Assembly: GCF_000275845.1 (NCBI RefSeq)
Contig: NW_006766905.1
Span: forward strand, 180,343-229,246
Direction: 5' to 3'
Source of the DNA: Dichomitus squalens LYAD-421 SS1
Taxonomy: Eukaryota > Basidiomycota > Agaricomycetes > Polyporales > Polyporaceae
Length of the DNA stretch: 48,904 bases
Shown: positions 1 through 11,204 of the stretch, piece by piece
Layout: every line of letters starts with the position of its first letter
Numbering within the stretch: position 1 is the stretch's first letter
Made by a program: the position numbers and the translations under genes
The notes under the pieces: generated by a model
Databases searched by the model: none
What the model saw: only the letters and a program-made list of their open reading frames with translations
What the model was told of the DNA's origin: nothing

Positions 1-457
1 AGTATGTTACCATATTTGGGACTCTCTGCTCGTGTACTATAGCTATGCTTCCGGACTCTTCTGGTACTGTCTAGGACAATCCGTACTACTCCAGAACGGT
101 CTAGACAGGTCTATGCCTTACTCATCTCTTACTCATCCTATGGTGCGATACGTCGCAATTCTTTCACCATCGTATTATTCATCGCACTATGGTACATGTG
201 ACTAACCACTCTTCGATTAGTCATGGACACTTCTCTGTAGTATATAAGGACTTCAGATTGTGTCCTCCCTCTTCAGTCTTTCCTTACTGACTGAAGAGTG
301 AGTACTTCGTTACATCCATCTCTAACTTGTAGTTACTTACTTGACCTTTGTAGTCTTGCTTCGACTCTAGGTACAGTTCGTTGCTGCAATATAGTCTTTC
401 CTTACTGACTGAAGATCTTGCTTCGACTCTAGTCGGATCTAATCCTTGTCTTCACAG
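1..457. repeat. Repeat-rich, possibly LTR-derived segment
   Basis: A TATA-like TATATAAGG lies at 241-249. A 22-nt sequence occurs twice (275-296 and 393-414). In its first occurrence the flanks CTTCAGTC (271-278) and GACTGAAG (289-296) can form a hairpin. A 16-nt sequence CTTGCTTCGACTCTAG also occurs twice (355-370 and 417-432). No coding region is visible. A promoter-like TATA followed by short direct repeats resembles the U3/R part of a fungal LTR. The element's other end is outside the window and no target-site duplication can be seen, so this is only a suggestion. Confidence 0.35.
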
Positions 458-686
458 CCCCGAGTTTATCAACGCCGCTCACCAGTCGGATGCATCTGTG
501 TCCCTCGGGATCCACTTTACTGGACAGGTTCAGTCGGGCAGCCGTTTGCTCCCACGTTCTCTGGCTTCGTTTGCACAACCGGTTCACGTCGACAACCCTG
601 ACCCAGACATGAAATGGGAATCCGATCGGCATGAGGAACCGTCCCAACATGAACGGGCAGAGCAGAGACAGGCGTGGAGCCGGTGA
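458..686 (+). pseudogene. 3' exon remnant of a DUF6533 membrane-protein gene
   Basis: From a possible acceptor (CACAG) at 457 an open frame runs to a TGA at 684-686. Its translation contains LPRSLASFAQPVHV (549-590). This matches 13 of 14 residues of the same stretch in the last exon of the intact DUF6533 gene (5510-5551). It is followed by an acidic, charged tail, as in that gene. The upstream exons encoding the membrane segments are absent; repeat-rich sequence occupies their place. I read this as the surviving C-terminal exon of a second DUF6533 gene whose 5' part was lost, perhaps by insertion of the repeat-bearing element. The rest could in principle lie further upstream, beyond the window, across a large insertion. 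Confidence 0.6.
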
Positions 687-1550
687 TCATGAACGGCGCC
701 CACTCCGTCTCTAGCTGCCAAGAGAACAATCGACTACGTCTTGCAACGTAAGAAGGTTACACCTCCATACGTCGCGCAAGTAGGGAAGTAACGTGTACAG
801 TGATTTAATATCGTAGAATTAGAATGTATCCGTCGTTCGCAGTACATCACAGCATTGAGCTGAACGAACCTTGAGCTATCCCATCCCTTGCCAATATTGC
901 GACATTTCGGACCGATTCGCACCCATCGCCGCGACTCCAAATGGCGCCTTTACTATGGCGCAGATTTCGCAGGTCAACCAAACCTGATGATCGTCAACTC
1001 TGGGACTATAGAAGGGGTCAACGCGTGTGACTCGAGTCAAGTTCCGAAAGAAGCAACAGACAAGGTGGTCGAGCGAGCGACCGATGTGACACCCTTACTT
1101 CAGACAAGGATAAGGGCGAGAATATTCCATCTCAGCCGCGCCAGCGGGAGTTCCTGAATGTGCAAAGTATCATCGCAGCCCGCACAGGAAATAGCGCTCG
1201 TCCCCCACGTGGGTTGCACGAGCGCCACGTTCCGGCTCGAGTCGGCGCTCAGTCTGGCGGACTTTGCACCCACCATTCAGGGCGAGAAACTTCGTCAGGA
1301 GCGGACTGCCTTGTCAGGCATAAATCGTCCTGCTATACCATGCTTGTGATATAGCGGAGCGTCACGGTATCGTAGAGACCACAAGGAGGTTTGCATACTT
1401 GAGGGGGATCCGTCATCGTTTGCACTGGATCCGGCGGACCGAGGGAGCTAAGATTAGTGTACGGTGAGCCGTTCTTCTCCACACTCTCACGAAAGCCTCG
1501 ACATCCACATGCTTGAGCTCATGGTGCGTCTTCGTCTTCAAACCCACAAC
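687..1550. other. Intergenic region, no gene recognised
   Basis: Only short overlapping open frames occur on both strands, with no recognisable domain or consistent splice pattern. The end of this stretch must hold the promoter of the dioxygenase gene starting at 1551. I could not pick out a convincing TATA box. Confidence 0.5.
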
Positions 1551-3015
1551 ATGCCTGGTCTGACAAGCTTTCCTCCATTTCCAGAGGACGTGCCTACTCA
1601 TCCTCTACTCGTGGTCGACTATCAACTCATAAGAGCCGGAGATGGACAGGAGACAGAGAAGCTCTGGAAAGCGGCGACGGAGCTCGGCTTTTGGTAGTAC
1701 GTACTTTCGATCGAATTTTTTCGAACCTTGCCTGATGTTGTCTCTCACATAGCTTGAAGAACCATGGTGTGGACGAGGAGGTAGATGGCATGTTCGAGAT
1801 GGGCCGAGAGACGATAGCTCTCCCTCTCGAGGAGAAGCTCAAGTTCGAGCAAGGTGATCAGGGGGTCTCCTTCGGGTGAGTCGTCATCAGCCACGCGCCC
1901 TCGTTCCCATGCGCACATCGTACCCATGGTCATCGCTCCACTGAATAGCTACAAAGCCGCTGGCGTTCAGTTCATGGACGAACGCGGAACACGCGATGTG
2001 ACTGAGTTTGTGAACATTGCCAAGGACGATGCCCTCTCTTGGCCCACACCTGCTCGACGCACTTATCCTTCCACTGTTAACGCGCGGATGGAGTCGACAA
2101 TCAAGCAATTCGTCGAGAAATCGCTCGCAATCAACAATGCACTTATCGACATCCTCAACGATAAGCTCGGGTTGCCGAAAGGAGCTCTCGCGGAGTCCCA
2201 TAAGCCCGACACTTTCAGCGGGTGTACGGCGAGGGTCATCCGTGCTCCCCCTCATGTCGGTCCGGAGGAGAAGCTATTCTTGACCGCACACACGGACTTT
2301 GGATCTTTAGTGAGTCAAGGCCGACAGGGTGTGGGTCCACTATGAGCTCCCTTGATGGAAATCCTCCAGTCATTCCTTCACAACCGTCTTGGTGGCTTGC
2401 AGGTCCTCCCACCTGGCTCCGACAAATGGCTCTACGTTAAGGTAGCTTACTATTTCACCCTCCTGTTCCCCGGACTACGTCAGCATGCTCATTGCTTTCG
2501 TGTAGCCTCTGCCTGGACACGCGATCTGCAACATCGGCGACACGCTCAATATTTTCAGCGGTGGCATCCTCCGCTCCAACATCCATCGCGTCATGTGCGT
2601 CACCTTCGTGTTCACCCTGCTTCTTCTCTTCATCTCCCGTTCTTCGCTCATCTGCGGACGTCTATGTGCGCAGACCACCTCCGAAGGATCAAGCGCAGTA
2701 TGAGCGCTGGTCAGTGGTCTTCTTCACTCGCCCCAACGATACAGCCATGCTCCGGCATTTGTCCGCGCAAAGCGCAGTGATTTCGGACGCGGTCGCGCGT
2801 GCCCCAGCTGGAAAGTACGAGCCAGGTGTCACGGCCGAGGAGTGGCTTATGCGGAGGATCCGCTCGCAGAGGGCCACGCAATACAAAGTTCGTTCAGCAT
2901 GTGAATGGCCGATCGTACTGTTGCTGACTCTGGCGCCATTATCTAGGGCCCCGAAAGCTGGAACGATAGACGAGGAACTGAGGATACCCCCATTCCGGAA
3001 CGGGGTTATATCTGA
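1551..3015 (+). CDS. 2-oxoglutarate/Fe(II)-dependent dioxygenase, copy A
   Basis: Predicted soluble oxygenase of the isopenicillin N synthase-like superfamily (DIOX_N plus 2OG-FeII_Oxy), about 357 aa. Exons: 1551-1696, 1753-1875, 1949-2309, 2370-2441, 2506-2594, 2674-2887, 2947-3015; all introns are GT-AG and phases close. The N-terminus begins MPGL and continues with a proline-rich PPFPEDVPTHPLLVVDY segment; GFWYLKNHG across intron 1 is the usual N-domain motif. The iron triad is HTD (H204, D206) plus H261 in SNIHRV. R275-W-S277 is the RxS motif that binds 2-oxoglutarate. These reactions couple 2OG decarboxylation to substrate hydroxylation, desaturation or ring closure; the substrate cannot be deduced. 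It is the first of four same-strand paralogues. All catalytic residues are present, so it should be active. Confidence 0.9.
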
Positions 3016-3897
3016 GCTCTACTGCTTCATATATACTCTAGGTGCTCTCGTCTTTATAACCTACCAAACAACCGACATTGAGACAATGTATATATGCTCT
3101 CTTGTCGCATACTCATGCAGAAGGAAACAATTCACACGAACACTATACGCTTCGGCCATCTGGGAGGCAAGGCGGGCGTGGTGGATTTAGCCAGTTGGTC
3201 CATCTTGATAGAACTCGCGGACGAGCTTCCCCGTCAACTTGAAGACATAATGCCCCTTGATCAGGTTTATTCACCCTGTACCAGGCCCACCAATGACGGG
3301 TTCATTCAATCTCATCAACGCCAGCGGAGATCACTGACATCAATCGTTACAGGTGTATCATCTTACATACTCTGCCGTTCGGCTTGTGTGACCACTTACT
3401 AGACACAACCTCATTCCATGGGAGGCTCTCGTTCGTGCCGAGATATGGTTTCCTCGTGTGTCCTAAAAAAACCAGTAGAAGCTACACGCGGAGGATTGTC
3501 TGGGTTCTATCTTTGAAGAAGGGCTTCCCGTATCAGTATCACACTTTGGGTTCTGCGTGGAGAGTCAGCTGCCAAGATGGAGAATGTAGCCATGGATTCC
3601 TAGTAGCCTTCCAGCTGTTAGAATACTGTGTGAGCCAGAATAGCGGTGCGGATAGGTATCTTTTGCTTCTCAATAATATCAAAGCTTCGGAGACTGGGCT
3701 TCAGCGAAATCAGCTAGTGAAGCTTTTGAGCAAGTGCCGCCATGCTTCTATCTCGCTATCATGTCAGGTACAGTTAGATTTGCAAAGGGAGCACATGCTG
3801 TCTGAGAGCTATAATACTAATAGGGTTCTCTGGTATCTTTGCTATCAACTCTTCCCCCTCCCCTCACCAGCGACTGTCGACCTAGCCAAGCGAACAT
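3016..3897. other. Intergenic region, no gene recognised
   Basis: A long open frame at 3384-3965 runs into the DUF6533 start region but shows no domain and no fungal codon bias. I treat it as chance. The segment separates dioxygenase copy A from the DUF6533 gene. Confidence 0.5.
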
Positions 3898-5686
3898 ATG
3901 TCGTCAGTTATACCGGTCTCAGCTCTCACAGCACCGTAAGTCCACTAAAGCACAAAATGGCCTAGAATCGGTATTGAGTCTGGAATGGGATACAGTGTTG
4001 CAGGCGTCGATGTATTTATTGCGCTCGCCGGTGTGTACTCGATATTTGTTGACTTGACGAAGCGGGTCCCTCACGCAAAGCCACAGCGTTACTCTACTAT
4101 GATTGGATTCTCTGCTTAGGCAGTGAAATATCTCTCGTCTGGAATGGGCACAACAGGCGCACATGGGCATCTCTGGTATACGCTCTCAGTCGTTACCCCA
4201 TCCTTGTTTTCTATGCCTTTGTGATAATGTCCTTCTTCCCAGTCTCGGCTCTGGTATGTTTGGTACGCAACTCTCCCACATAGTACCTGACCTCATTCAC
4301 CCTTCCGCCAGAGGTACCAAGTGATTCTACCTGTGTCTGATTATCATCTAATGCTGATCCTCAATGCAATATCAAAGCTGTGATGTCAATCACTGGTGCC
4401 AAAATGTGACCTATATTCTCAGCCTTCTTGCGAGTTGCAGTAAGACCCCTGTCTGCGTCAAGGGTCCGTCTCTGTCAATTCTGACTGCCCTGCAGTGTTC
4501 AATACCATCCGAGTGTATGCGCTGTCCAGAATGAACGTCATGCTAGCGATGGGTACCTGTGCACTCTCCATTATACCCACCATTGCAAACTTAGTACGTC
4601 TCTCAATGCATTTCCGGGCAGTCTTAGACTTATAATATACTGTCTAGGTTCAGAACATCAAGTGGATCAAAGCTATAAACCTCCCTCCGCCATTCAACTG
4701 TGTTGCCAATGATACCACGCCGCCGGGAATCACGATCATGTGTGTGCATTCCATCGATTTTTATCATGTCATTGTATTCACGCTGCAGTCTGAAGACGTA
4801 TGATTTCCTCTATGTTGTGATATATCATAATAATCAACTGTGTTCAGGTCCGATCTTGGTCCGAGGAAGCTTCATACTTGCCGACTCTATTGTTCTCGCC
4901 GTGACATGGCACTACACACACAAGCCCTACAGGGCTCAACGTAGCCTCCATGTCAGTCCCTCAAAGTCATTCACTTCTGTCATGTTGTACAACGGTAGGG
5001 GCTTCTCTTTTCAATACATCTATCTATCTCGCTTAAGAGCACACTACTCAGGCAGTCTCTACTTCATGTATGATATGTTTCGATCAAGTGCAATCCCCTC
5101 ATGCTGTACGCTTATACTCACCTGTCTTCAGCGTCCTGGCAGCGCTGAATACTCTGGACCTGATTCTCTCAGTCCTTGATGTAGGTCCCAGCTACCATCC
5201 ATGACGAGAATCGTCTGGGGCTGACGTCTGGTATCAGCTTATCCAGAATGGCATTGGCGGAAATCAAAGCCTAGCCGGAAATGTTGCAGACGTGTAAGTC
5301 CGACTCGTTAGCGACTCGTGAGGCAGAAGTCACATGTTTAGATCTGACATATCTACTGTCTGATACGTGGAAACAGAATATCGCCCATTCTATTTTCTCG
5401 CTTCATCCTGAACCTCCATCAAGTGAACCGCGAAGTCGCTCATGAGCAGGATGATACCTTGTCAGCTGATATCCAGTTCGCCATACAGAGTTGGTCTAGC
5501 CACTCGCTTCCCCCTTCACTCGCGTCATTCGCCCAACCTGTGCATGTTGGATCTGAGGGGGAAGACAAGGACGAGGACACGAAGGAGATTCCTGAGTCTA
5601 ATTTCAGCGTTGTCGAAGGTACTGATGTTGTACCATGCGTGGAGACTGGGGGGGCTGGCGCCGCGTTCCACGACTTCCAGGGTTAA
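3898..5686 (+). CDS. DUF6533-domain multi-pass membrane protein
   Basis: Member of the large basidiomycete-specific DUF6533 family, whose function is unknown. The N-terminal domain signature is clear: TALLYYDWILCLGSEISLVWN, then a hydrophobic stretch ending FFPVSAL. Further membrane segments follow, including FNTIRVYALS, the SFILADSIVLAVTW helix and SLYFIVLAALNTLDLILSV, then SPILFSRFILNL and a hydrophilic acidic tail. Exons: 3898-3935, 3996-4030, 4081-4253, (4312-4313), 4378-4439, 4496-4593, 4648-4741, 4848-4994, 5052-5067, 5132-5180, 5238-5293, 5377-5686. The frame closes (359 aa) only if a 2-nt AG exon at 4312-4313 is used; otherwise a splice site near 4254-4377 is damaged. It lies between dioxygenase copies A and B on the same strand. 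Confidence 0.82.
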
Positions 5687-7190
5687 GGGACAAGTGAGTC
5701 AATTGCTTCAAACTAAATAGGCGAAGAAGCTGATATTCATCAACTTCTGTGGTACAGAACCTCACGAGCGAAACGGGTGTTGTTCAAGTGTACATCTAGC
5801 CAGAGCGTTCGTACAATCTCATAAAGTGGACAGGGGCGGAATAGAGTCATAAGACCGGCACAGATAGATACGCGTGACACGGACCTTCCTGCTTCCGGAA
5901 AGATGAGACTACTCCGTGATCTGTTCATAGACGTGGACAGCCGCAGGTCGCCTGATCATCAAGCAAAATTGCGAAGCGCTGGACGAGCAAGCAATCAACA
6001 ATACGAGTGGGAATTGGTCTGCTTACCTTGCAAACCTCGCCGATAACGGACTGCTGTGCGTACCTAAGGGAATGACTGACATTATCTTTATTCAGTAGTA
6101 CTTGATGTGCGCCCACATACGGCCTCTCGGACATCAGCCATTATTTGCCAAATTTGTCCGGTCCCTTCAGACCGATGTTCACTCGGTTAGGTGACCCCCT
6201 AGACAATCTGACAAACCGCCCGTCATGGTGGAGACATCTGTCTCGAGAGCCATCCAAGCTCAAGTACTCATATATATTCGTTGACGTCGCTGAAGTTTGA
6301 TGCTAGGAGATACAAAAGATTCAGCTACATAGCACATAGTATAGTAAAGTGACAAAATTGAGCACTCATTCAAGACTCGGCTGTCGGCTCTTCAGCCTTG
6401 TTCACCGAGCTTGTGTATTTGAACAGAGTCAGATGAGGAGGCACGCACGGGGTCGGAAGTAGACAGGATTCTCGCACCCACCATGTATGACATTGAGTCA
6501 GCTCATATTCGGAGGGATAGAGAGTATGAAATGCGATAGATGCTAAAGCAAAGCACGACCAGTAAACTCGTCATTTTCGCTGGTTTGCAGAGTCGTTACA
6601 GGACATACCGGCAGCTAAGGCACAGGCTGGTCGACTTGGAGACGCGCATATCCTATGATTGTCGATGAGTAGTACGGAGGGCTGTGAATTCAAAAGTGTT
6701 GCACTCGTGCGAACACGTCCTGGCCGAAGGTATACCTTCAGCCAGCGTTGGGGTCACTGGTAAGACGACGGACAGTCGCCGAAAGAGCAAAGGTACCTCG
6801 GCACTCGCCGAGGACTTTCCCAGGCACTTCCGCCACCGCCATGCGCAGTGCGTCTGACGCAACTGGTCGAGTCCTTCCTTGGACATCTTGTGACTCTCGA
6901 AAACATACGTTCTGTCGCCTCTTCTGCGGGCTGCCTCGGCTGCCACAATAAGCTTTCCTGCTCTAGCAACTTCAACCAACACAGCTATGTGTGTCCGAGA
7001 TGATGGGCTAGTATCGTATATTGGGCGCGCACGGCGAATGGGAAGTCGAAGGCCTTGCCGCTCTGTGAGTTGCGTCATGAGACCTCAGAAGCTGAGATAA
7101 GTGCACTGGTCGGAGCACCGAGTGCATCCGGACTGACTGCATAAGTATATGAGACACGGTGCGTCCCAGGGCTAGCCTTGTGCCTATAAC
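5687..7190. other. Intergenic region, no gene recognised
   Basis: A 141-codon minus-strand frame (6653-7078) has no recognisable domain, and another frame overlaps it on the opposite strand. No consistent exon set could be built on either strand. The distal part should contain the promoter of dioxygenase copy B. Confidence 0.45.
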
Positions 7191-8602
7191 ATGCCTGGAC
7201 TAACAACCTATCCGCCCTTCCCAGACGACATCCCTACGTGTCCCCTATTGATTGTTGATTATGAGCTGGTCAAGGCCGGAGATGAGGAAGAGATCAACAA
7301 ACTGTGGAAGGCTGCGACGGAGCTGGGCTTCTGGTAGTGCGTATACCGTCTTTCCACCTTGCCAGCGACCTCGGGCCTCAAGCGTCGTGGTCCGTTAGCT
7401 TAACGAACCACGGCGTGGATGAGGTAGACGACATGTTTGAGATGGGTCGTGAGACCATGGCCCTTCCGCTAGAGGAGAAAAACAAGTTCGAGCAAGGAGA
7501 GCACGGCGGTTCCTTTGGGTGAGTGCTTGCTCCCAATCTGCTGTGCTTCTTCATACCCAAGCGTCTCGCTACATCTCAGCTACAAGGGTGCAGGTGTTCA
7601 AATCATGGACGACCACGGCACGCGCGACGTCACTGAGTTCATAAACGTCGCCAAGGACGACGCGCTCGCCTGGCCCGCCATCGCGCACCGCACCTATCCC
7701 GCGACCGTGAACGCGCGCATGGACTCCACCATCAAGCCTTTCGTCCAGAAGTCTATGGAGATCAACCACTTCCTCATTGATGTTCTAAACGACAAGCTCG
7801 GCTTGCCCAAGGGAACGCTCGCGGAGTTTCACAAGGCCCACGAGCACAGCGGGTGCATCGCGCGGGTCATCCGTGCTCCTCCGCACCCTGTACCAGAGGA
7901 GAAACTGTTCCTGACAGCGCACACGGACTATGGATCACTGGTGAGATGGCGTCCGCAAATGGTCTGACACCATACTCTCATACCGCACGTTTAGTCGTTC
8001 CTCCACAACCGTCTCGGCGGTTTGCAAGTCCTCCCGCCGGGTTCCGATAAATGGCTCTACGTTAAGGTGAGCGAAGCCCTCTCGGCGCAATTCTCGCGTA
8101 TTGACAAGCCCTGCTAAGCCGCTTCCCGGCCATGGGATCTGCAATGTCGGTGACGCGCTCAACATCTTCAGTGGCGGCATTATCCGCTCGAACATCCACC
8201 GCGTTATGTCAGCCAATCCTTCTATCCTTTATGCTGTAAGCTGCACTCCTCTCACACCACTCTCATAGCCCTCCTCCGAAGGACCAAGCGCAGTACGAAC
8301 GCTGGTCCCTCGTGTACTTCACACGCCCGAACGACACTGTTCACCTCCGACACCAGGGTGTGAAGAGCGCAATGATAGCTGAGGCTATCGCGAAGGCGCC
8401 CGCAGGGAGGTACGAGCCAGGAATGACGGCGGCCGAATGGCTCACCAGGCGAATTCGGTCGCAGCGTGGTGCTTATTACAATGTACGTGTTCACAAGATG
8501 GGGAGTGGCGTAATGACTGACGTCTATGTGTAGGACCCGGAGAGCAAGAAGGATAGGCGTGGCACCGAGGATACAGCTATTCCCGGAGTTGGGTATGCTT
8601 GA
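7191..8602 (+). CDS. 2-oxoglutarate/Fe(II)-dependent dioxygenase, copy B
   Basis: Same family and seven-exon layout as copy A: 7191-7336, 7399-7518, 7580-7940, 7995-8066, 8119-8207, 8269-8482, 8534-8602 (356 aa). Exon 2 is three bases shorter than in the other copies, removing one residue. Motifs: GFWY/LTNHG in the N-domain, iron ligands H203 and D205 (AHTDYGS) and H260 (SNIHRV), and 2OG-binding R274-W-S276. Its protein looks closest to copy A: the two share the KAATELGFWY stretch, most of exon 2 and IPPPKDQAQYERWS. That suggests the A/B pair split most recently. All catalytic residues are intact. The DUF6533 gene lies immediately upstream on the same strand, 1.5 kb away. Confidence 0.91.
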
Positions 8603-9021
8603 GATTTCCCCCATAACAGCATAGGTTCTGCTACTGGTAGCCGTCCTACGAAGGATCACATTGTATGATATCCATCGAGTCAGGAGGACTCTGATGCAAC
8701 CTACTGGCATGTACTAAGTATGGATATCAGGCTTAGGTGCTTCGTAATGCCCAATCCTCGAGAGTGGTGATGAGTGAGTCTTATCGCTCGTCACCTGGGA
8801 TAGCGTGCCTAACATATCCCAGCCTCGGAGAGTCGAGTTTTGCTTCCTAGACTTCCACGCTTCCCCGACATGATTCTTCTTCGTGATCGAAACCTCCCAG
8901 AGGAAGCTCGGCACGGCGGCCTGACGTCTATGAATATTGGACGGTGCTCCGTGGCTCCGCAGAGCGGGTCTCGTCTACATAGTGACGCCATTCCCTTTGT
9001 TACCTGAGGCGCCCTTGCAAG

Positions 9022-10529
9022 ATGCCCGGCTTGACCACATTCCCCCCGTTCCCTGAAAATATACCTACCCATCCTCTCATTGTCGTTGACTACCACTTGA
9101 TTAAGGCTGGCAAGGACGGGGAGATAAGCAAGCTATGGAAAGCAGCCACAGAGCTGGGGTTCTGGTAGTAAGTGTCGCATAGGTGACCCACATATCTCCA
9201 TATCACTTATCACCTACCTGCAGCCTAAAGAACCATGGCATGGATGAGGATGTCGAGGCTATGTTTGACATGGGTCGCGAAGCCATGGTCCTGCCTCTCG
9301 ACGAGAAGATGAAGTACGAGCTTGGAGACGAGGGCGGTTCCTTCGGGTAAGTACTCGTGCCTCCATCTCATGCATCATCATTTTTGCTGATGAGCACACT
9401 TCCACCACCTCGCAGTTACAAGGCTGCCGGTGTTCAGGCAATCGACGAGCGCGGTACACGTGACACGGCGGAGTTTTGGAATGTCTCCAAAGACGATGCT
9501 CTCGCCTGGCCAAGAGTCATCCATCGTGTGTATCCGTCGCCTGTGCAAGCGCGGATGACATCCACTATCCGACCGTTCGTCGAGAAGTCGCTCGAGATCA
9601 ACGTTGCGCTCCTGGATGTGTTCACTCAGAAGCTTGGTCTTCCTCGAGGCGCGCTTGCCGATCTGCACAGGACGGAGGAAGAGAGCGGATGCCTTGCGAG
9701 GTGCATTCGCGCACCTCCACGTGCAGGCCCACAGGAGAAATTGTTCATACCGGCACATACCGATTACGGATCATTGGTGCGGCTTGAATTTACCGACATA
9801 CCGCAATCGACTGACCATATCGGGGCGCAGACTATCCTTCACAACCGCACCGGCGGCCTACAAGTCCTGCCTCCGAGTGCCACTGAATGGTACTACGTGA
9901 AGGTGCCTGATTTTCCTGGCTTACGCGAGGCTCTCACATGTTCACGATTCCTGACACACATACCTCGCGCTAGCCTATCCCCGGTCTCGCAATCTGCAAC
10001 ATTGGGGACGCGCTCAACATCTTCAGTGGAGGCATCCTCCGATCCAACATCCATCGTGTGGTGTGAGCACCGCTTCTATTACTGCGCCCTAAGTGGTACC
10101 GGCGCAATGCTATCTCCGGCTCCCTCCTTTCTCCGCATGGATTCCCATGCTAACTTGGGCCACGTATCTTCTAGCCCCCCTCCCGGAGAACAGGCGGCGC
10201 TCGAACGATGGTCAGTTGGGTTTTTCACGCGGCCGAGTGACACCGCCATTCTCCGCGCCCTGTCGGAGGACAGTGCGCTTGTTGCCCATGCGGCCGCGCG
10301 AGCGCCGGTGGGCAGGTTCGAGACGGGGACGAATGCGAAGGATTGGATCGCTCGTCGGGTAGGAGGACTGAGGTACAATAACTACAAGGTGCGTTCCTCG
10401 CCGGTTTGTATGTGCCTGTGTTGGAGTCACAGGACTAGCGACTAATTGGCGTTTTGACAGGACGCAGAGGGGTGGAAAGGCTGGAAGGGGACAGAAGACA
10501 CAGAGATTCCGGAGAGTGTGGAATCGTAG
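9022..10529 (+). CDS. 2-oxoglutarate/Fe(II)-dependent dioxygenase, copy C
   Basis: Third tandem paralogue, 357 aa. Exons: 9022-9167, 9224-9346, 9416-9776, 9831-9902, 9974-10062, 10175-10388, 10461-10529, identical in length to copy A. The iron triad is H204/D206 (AHTDYGSL) and H261, with R275-W-S277 for 2-oxoglutarate. Differences from its siblings are the stretch before the triad (LFIPAHTD instead of LFLTAHTD), PIPGLAICNIGD where the others keep a His (PLPGHAI), and GEQ instead of KDQ/KEQ before the RWS motif. These changes sit near the active site and may mean a different substrate. Intron 3 (9777-9830) is 54 nt long and free of stops, so a retained form would stay in frame. Confidence 0.91.
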
Positions 10530-11204
10530 ATGGTCGACCTTCTGTTGGCCTCCCGTTGCAGTGCTTACTAGGCCGTTCACCAACTCAGGACGTTGAAGCT
10601 CATTGATACCTAGCAACGCTCCACGGCGACATAGTCTGACTACATAGCGGCGATGTAAGAATCCGCCCGATTTGCATGACTAAGCCTGTACCAATGCCGT
10701 CACCCGCGCTACGGAAGATCGCTTTTAGCCCTTGAGGGCATGCGTTTCAATTCTTGCGCTGTTATGATCGGACGACACGGCCTCACGGTCGTATGCGGGT
10801 TCTAAACGGCACAGGAATAGACCTAGCGCCAGTGTCATCGGAATCAAGCTCAGAATAACGCCCTTCGCGTCCTCCCGGGGTTTCATTCACCGAGTCGATG
10901 AAGGGGTACAATGTCGGTTAGCAAGCGTTCCTTGCGTCCGCTAGCACAGCAGTCCATGTTGATAAAGTTCTAACAGGTATTTTGATATGAAATTGCAACG
11001 GTCCGCATACAGTGTTATTTCTGTCAAAGTACCCAATCAAGTCAAAGCAGCATATCCGTATATCCGCAGTGTCCTCGGGCATGAAGTGCGGTGCAGAGGT
11101 CGGCAGCCCAACGTTCGAGACCCCACGCGGTTTGCATAAAAGGGGTATTGCCATATGCTTATCTATCACTCACAATCCACATCACACCTCTTTCTCTCTC
11201 AAAC
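10530..11204. other. Intergenic region and promoter of dioxygenase copy D
   Basis: No gene is seen. A TATA-like CATAAAAGG sits at 11135-11143, about 65 bases before the ATG at 11205. A CT-rich run (TCTTTCTCTCTC) lies just upstream of the start, as is common in basidiomycete promoters. Confidence 0.5.
11135..11143 (+). promoter_or_regulatory. TATA-like box of dioxygenase copy D
   Basis: CATAAAAGG about 65 bases upstream of the ATG, followed by a CT-rich stretch. Assigned from position and sequence only. Confidence 0.45.

Noticed and set aside
3384..3965. 193-codon plus-strand frame
   Set aside because: No domain or protein-like composition, and it overlaps the well-supported first exon of the DUF6533 gene.
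6653..7078. 141-codon minus-strand frame between the DUF6533 gene and dioxygenase B
   Set aside because: No recognisable family, overlapped by other frames on both strands, no splice support.
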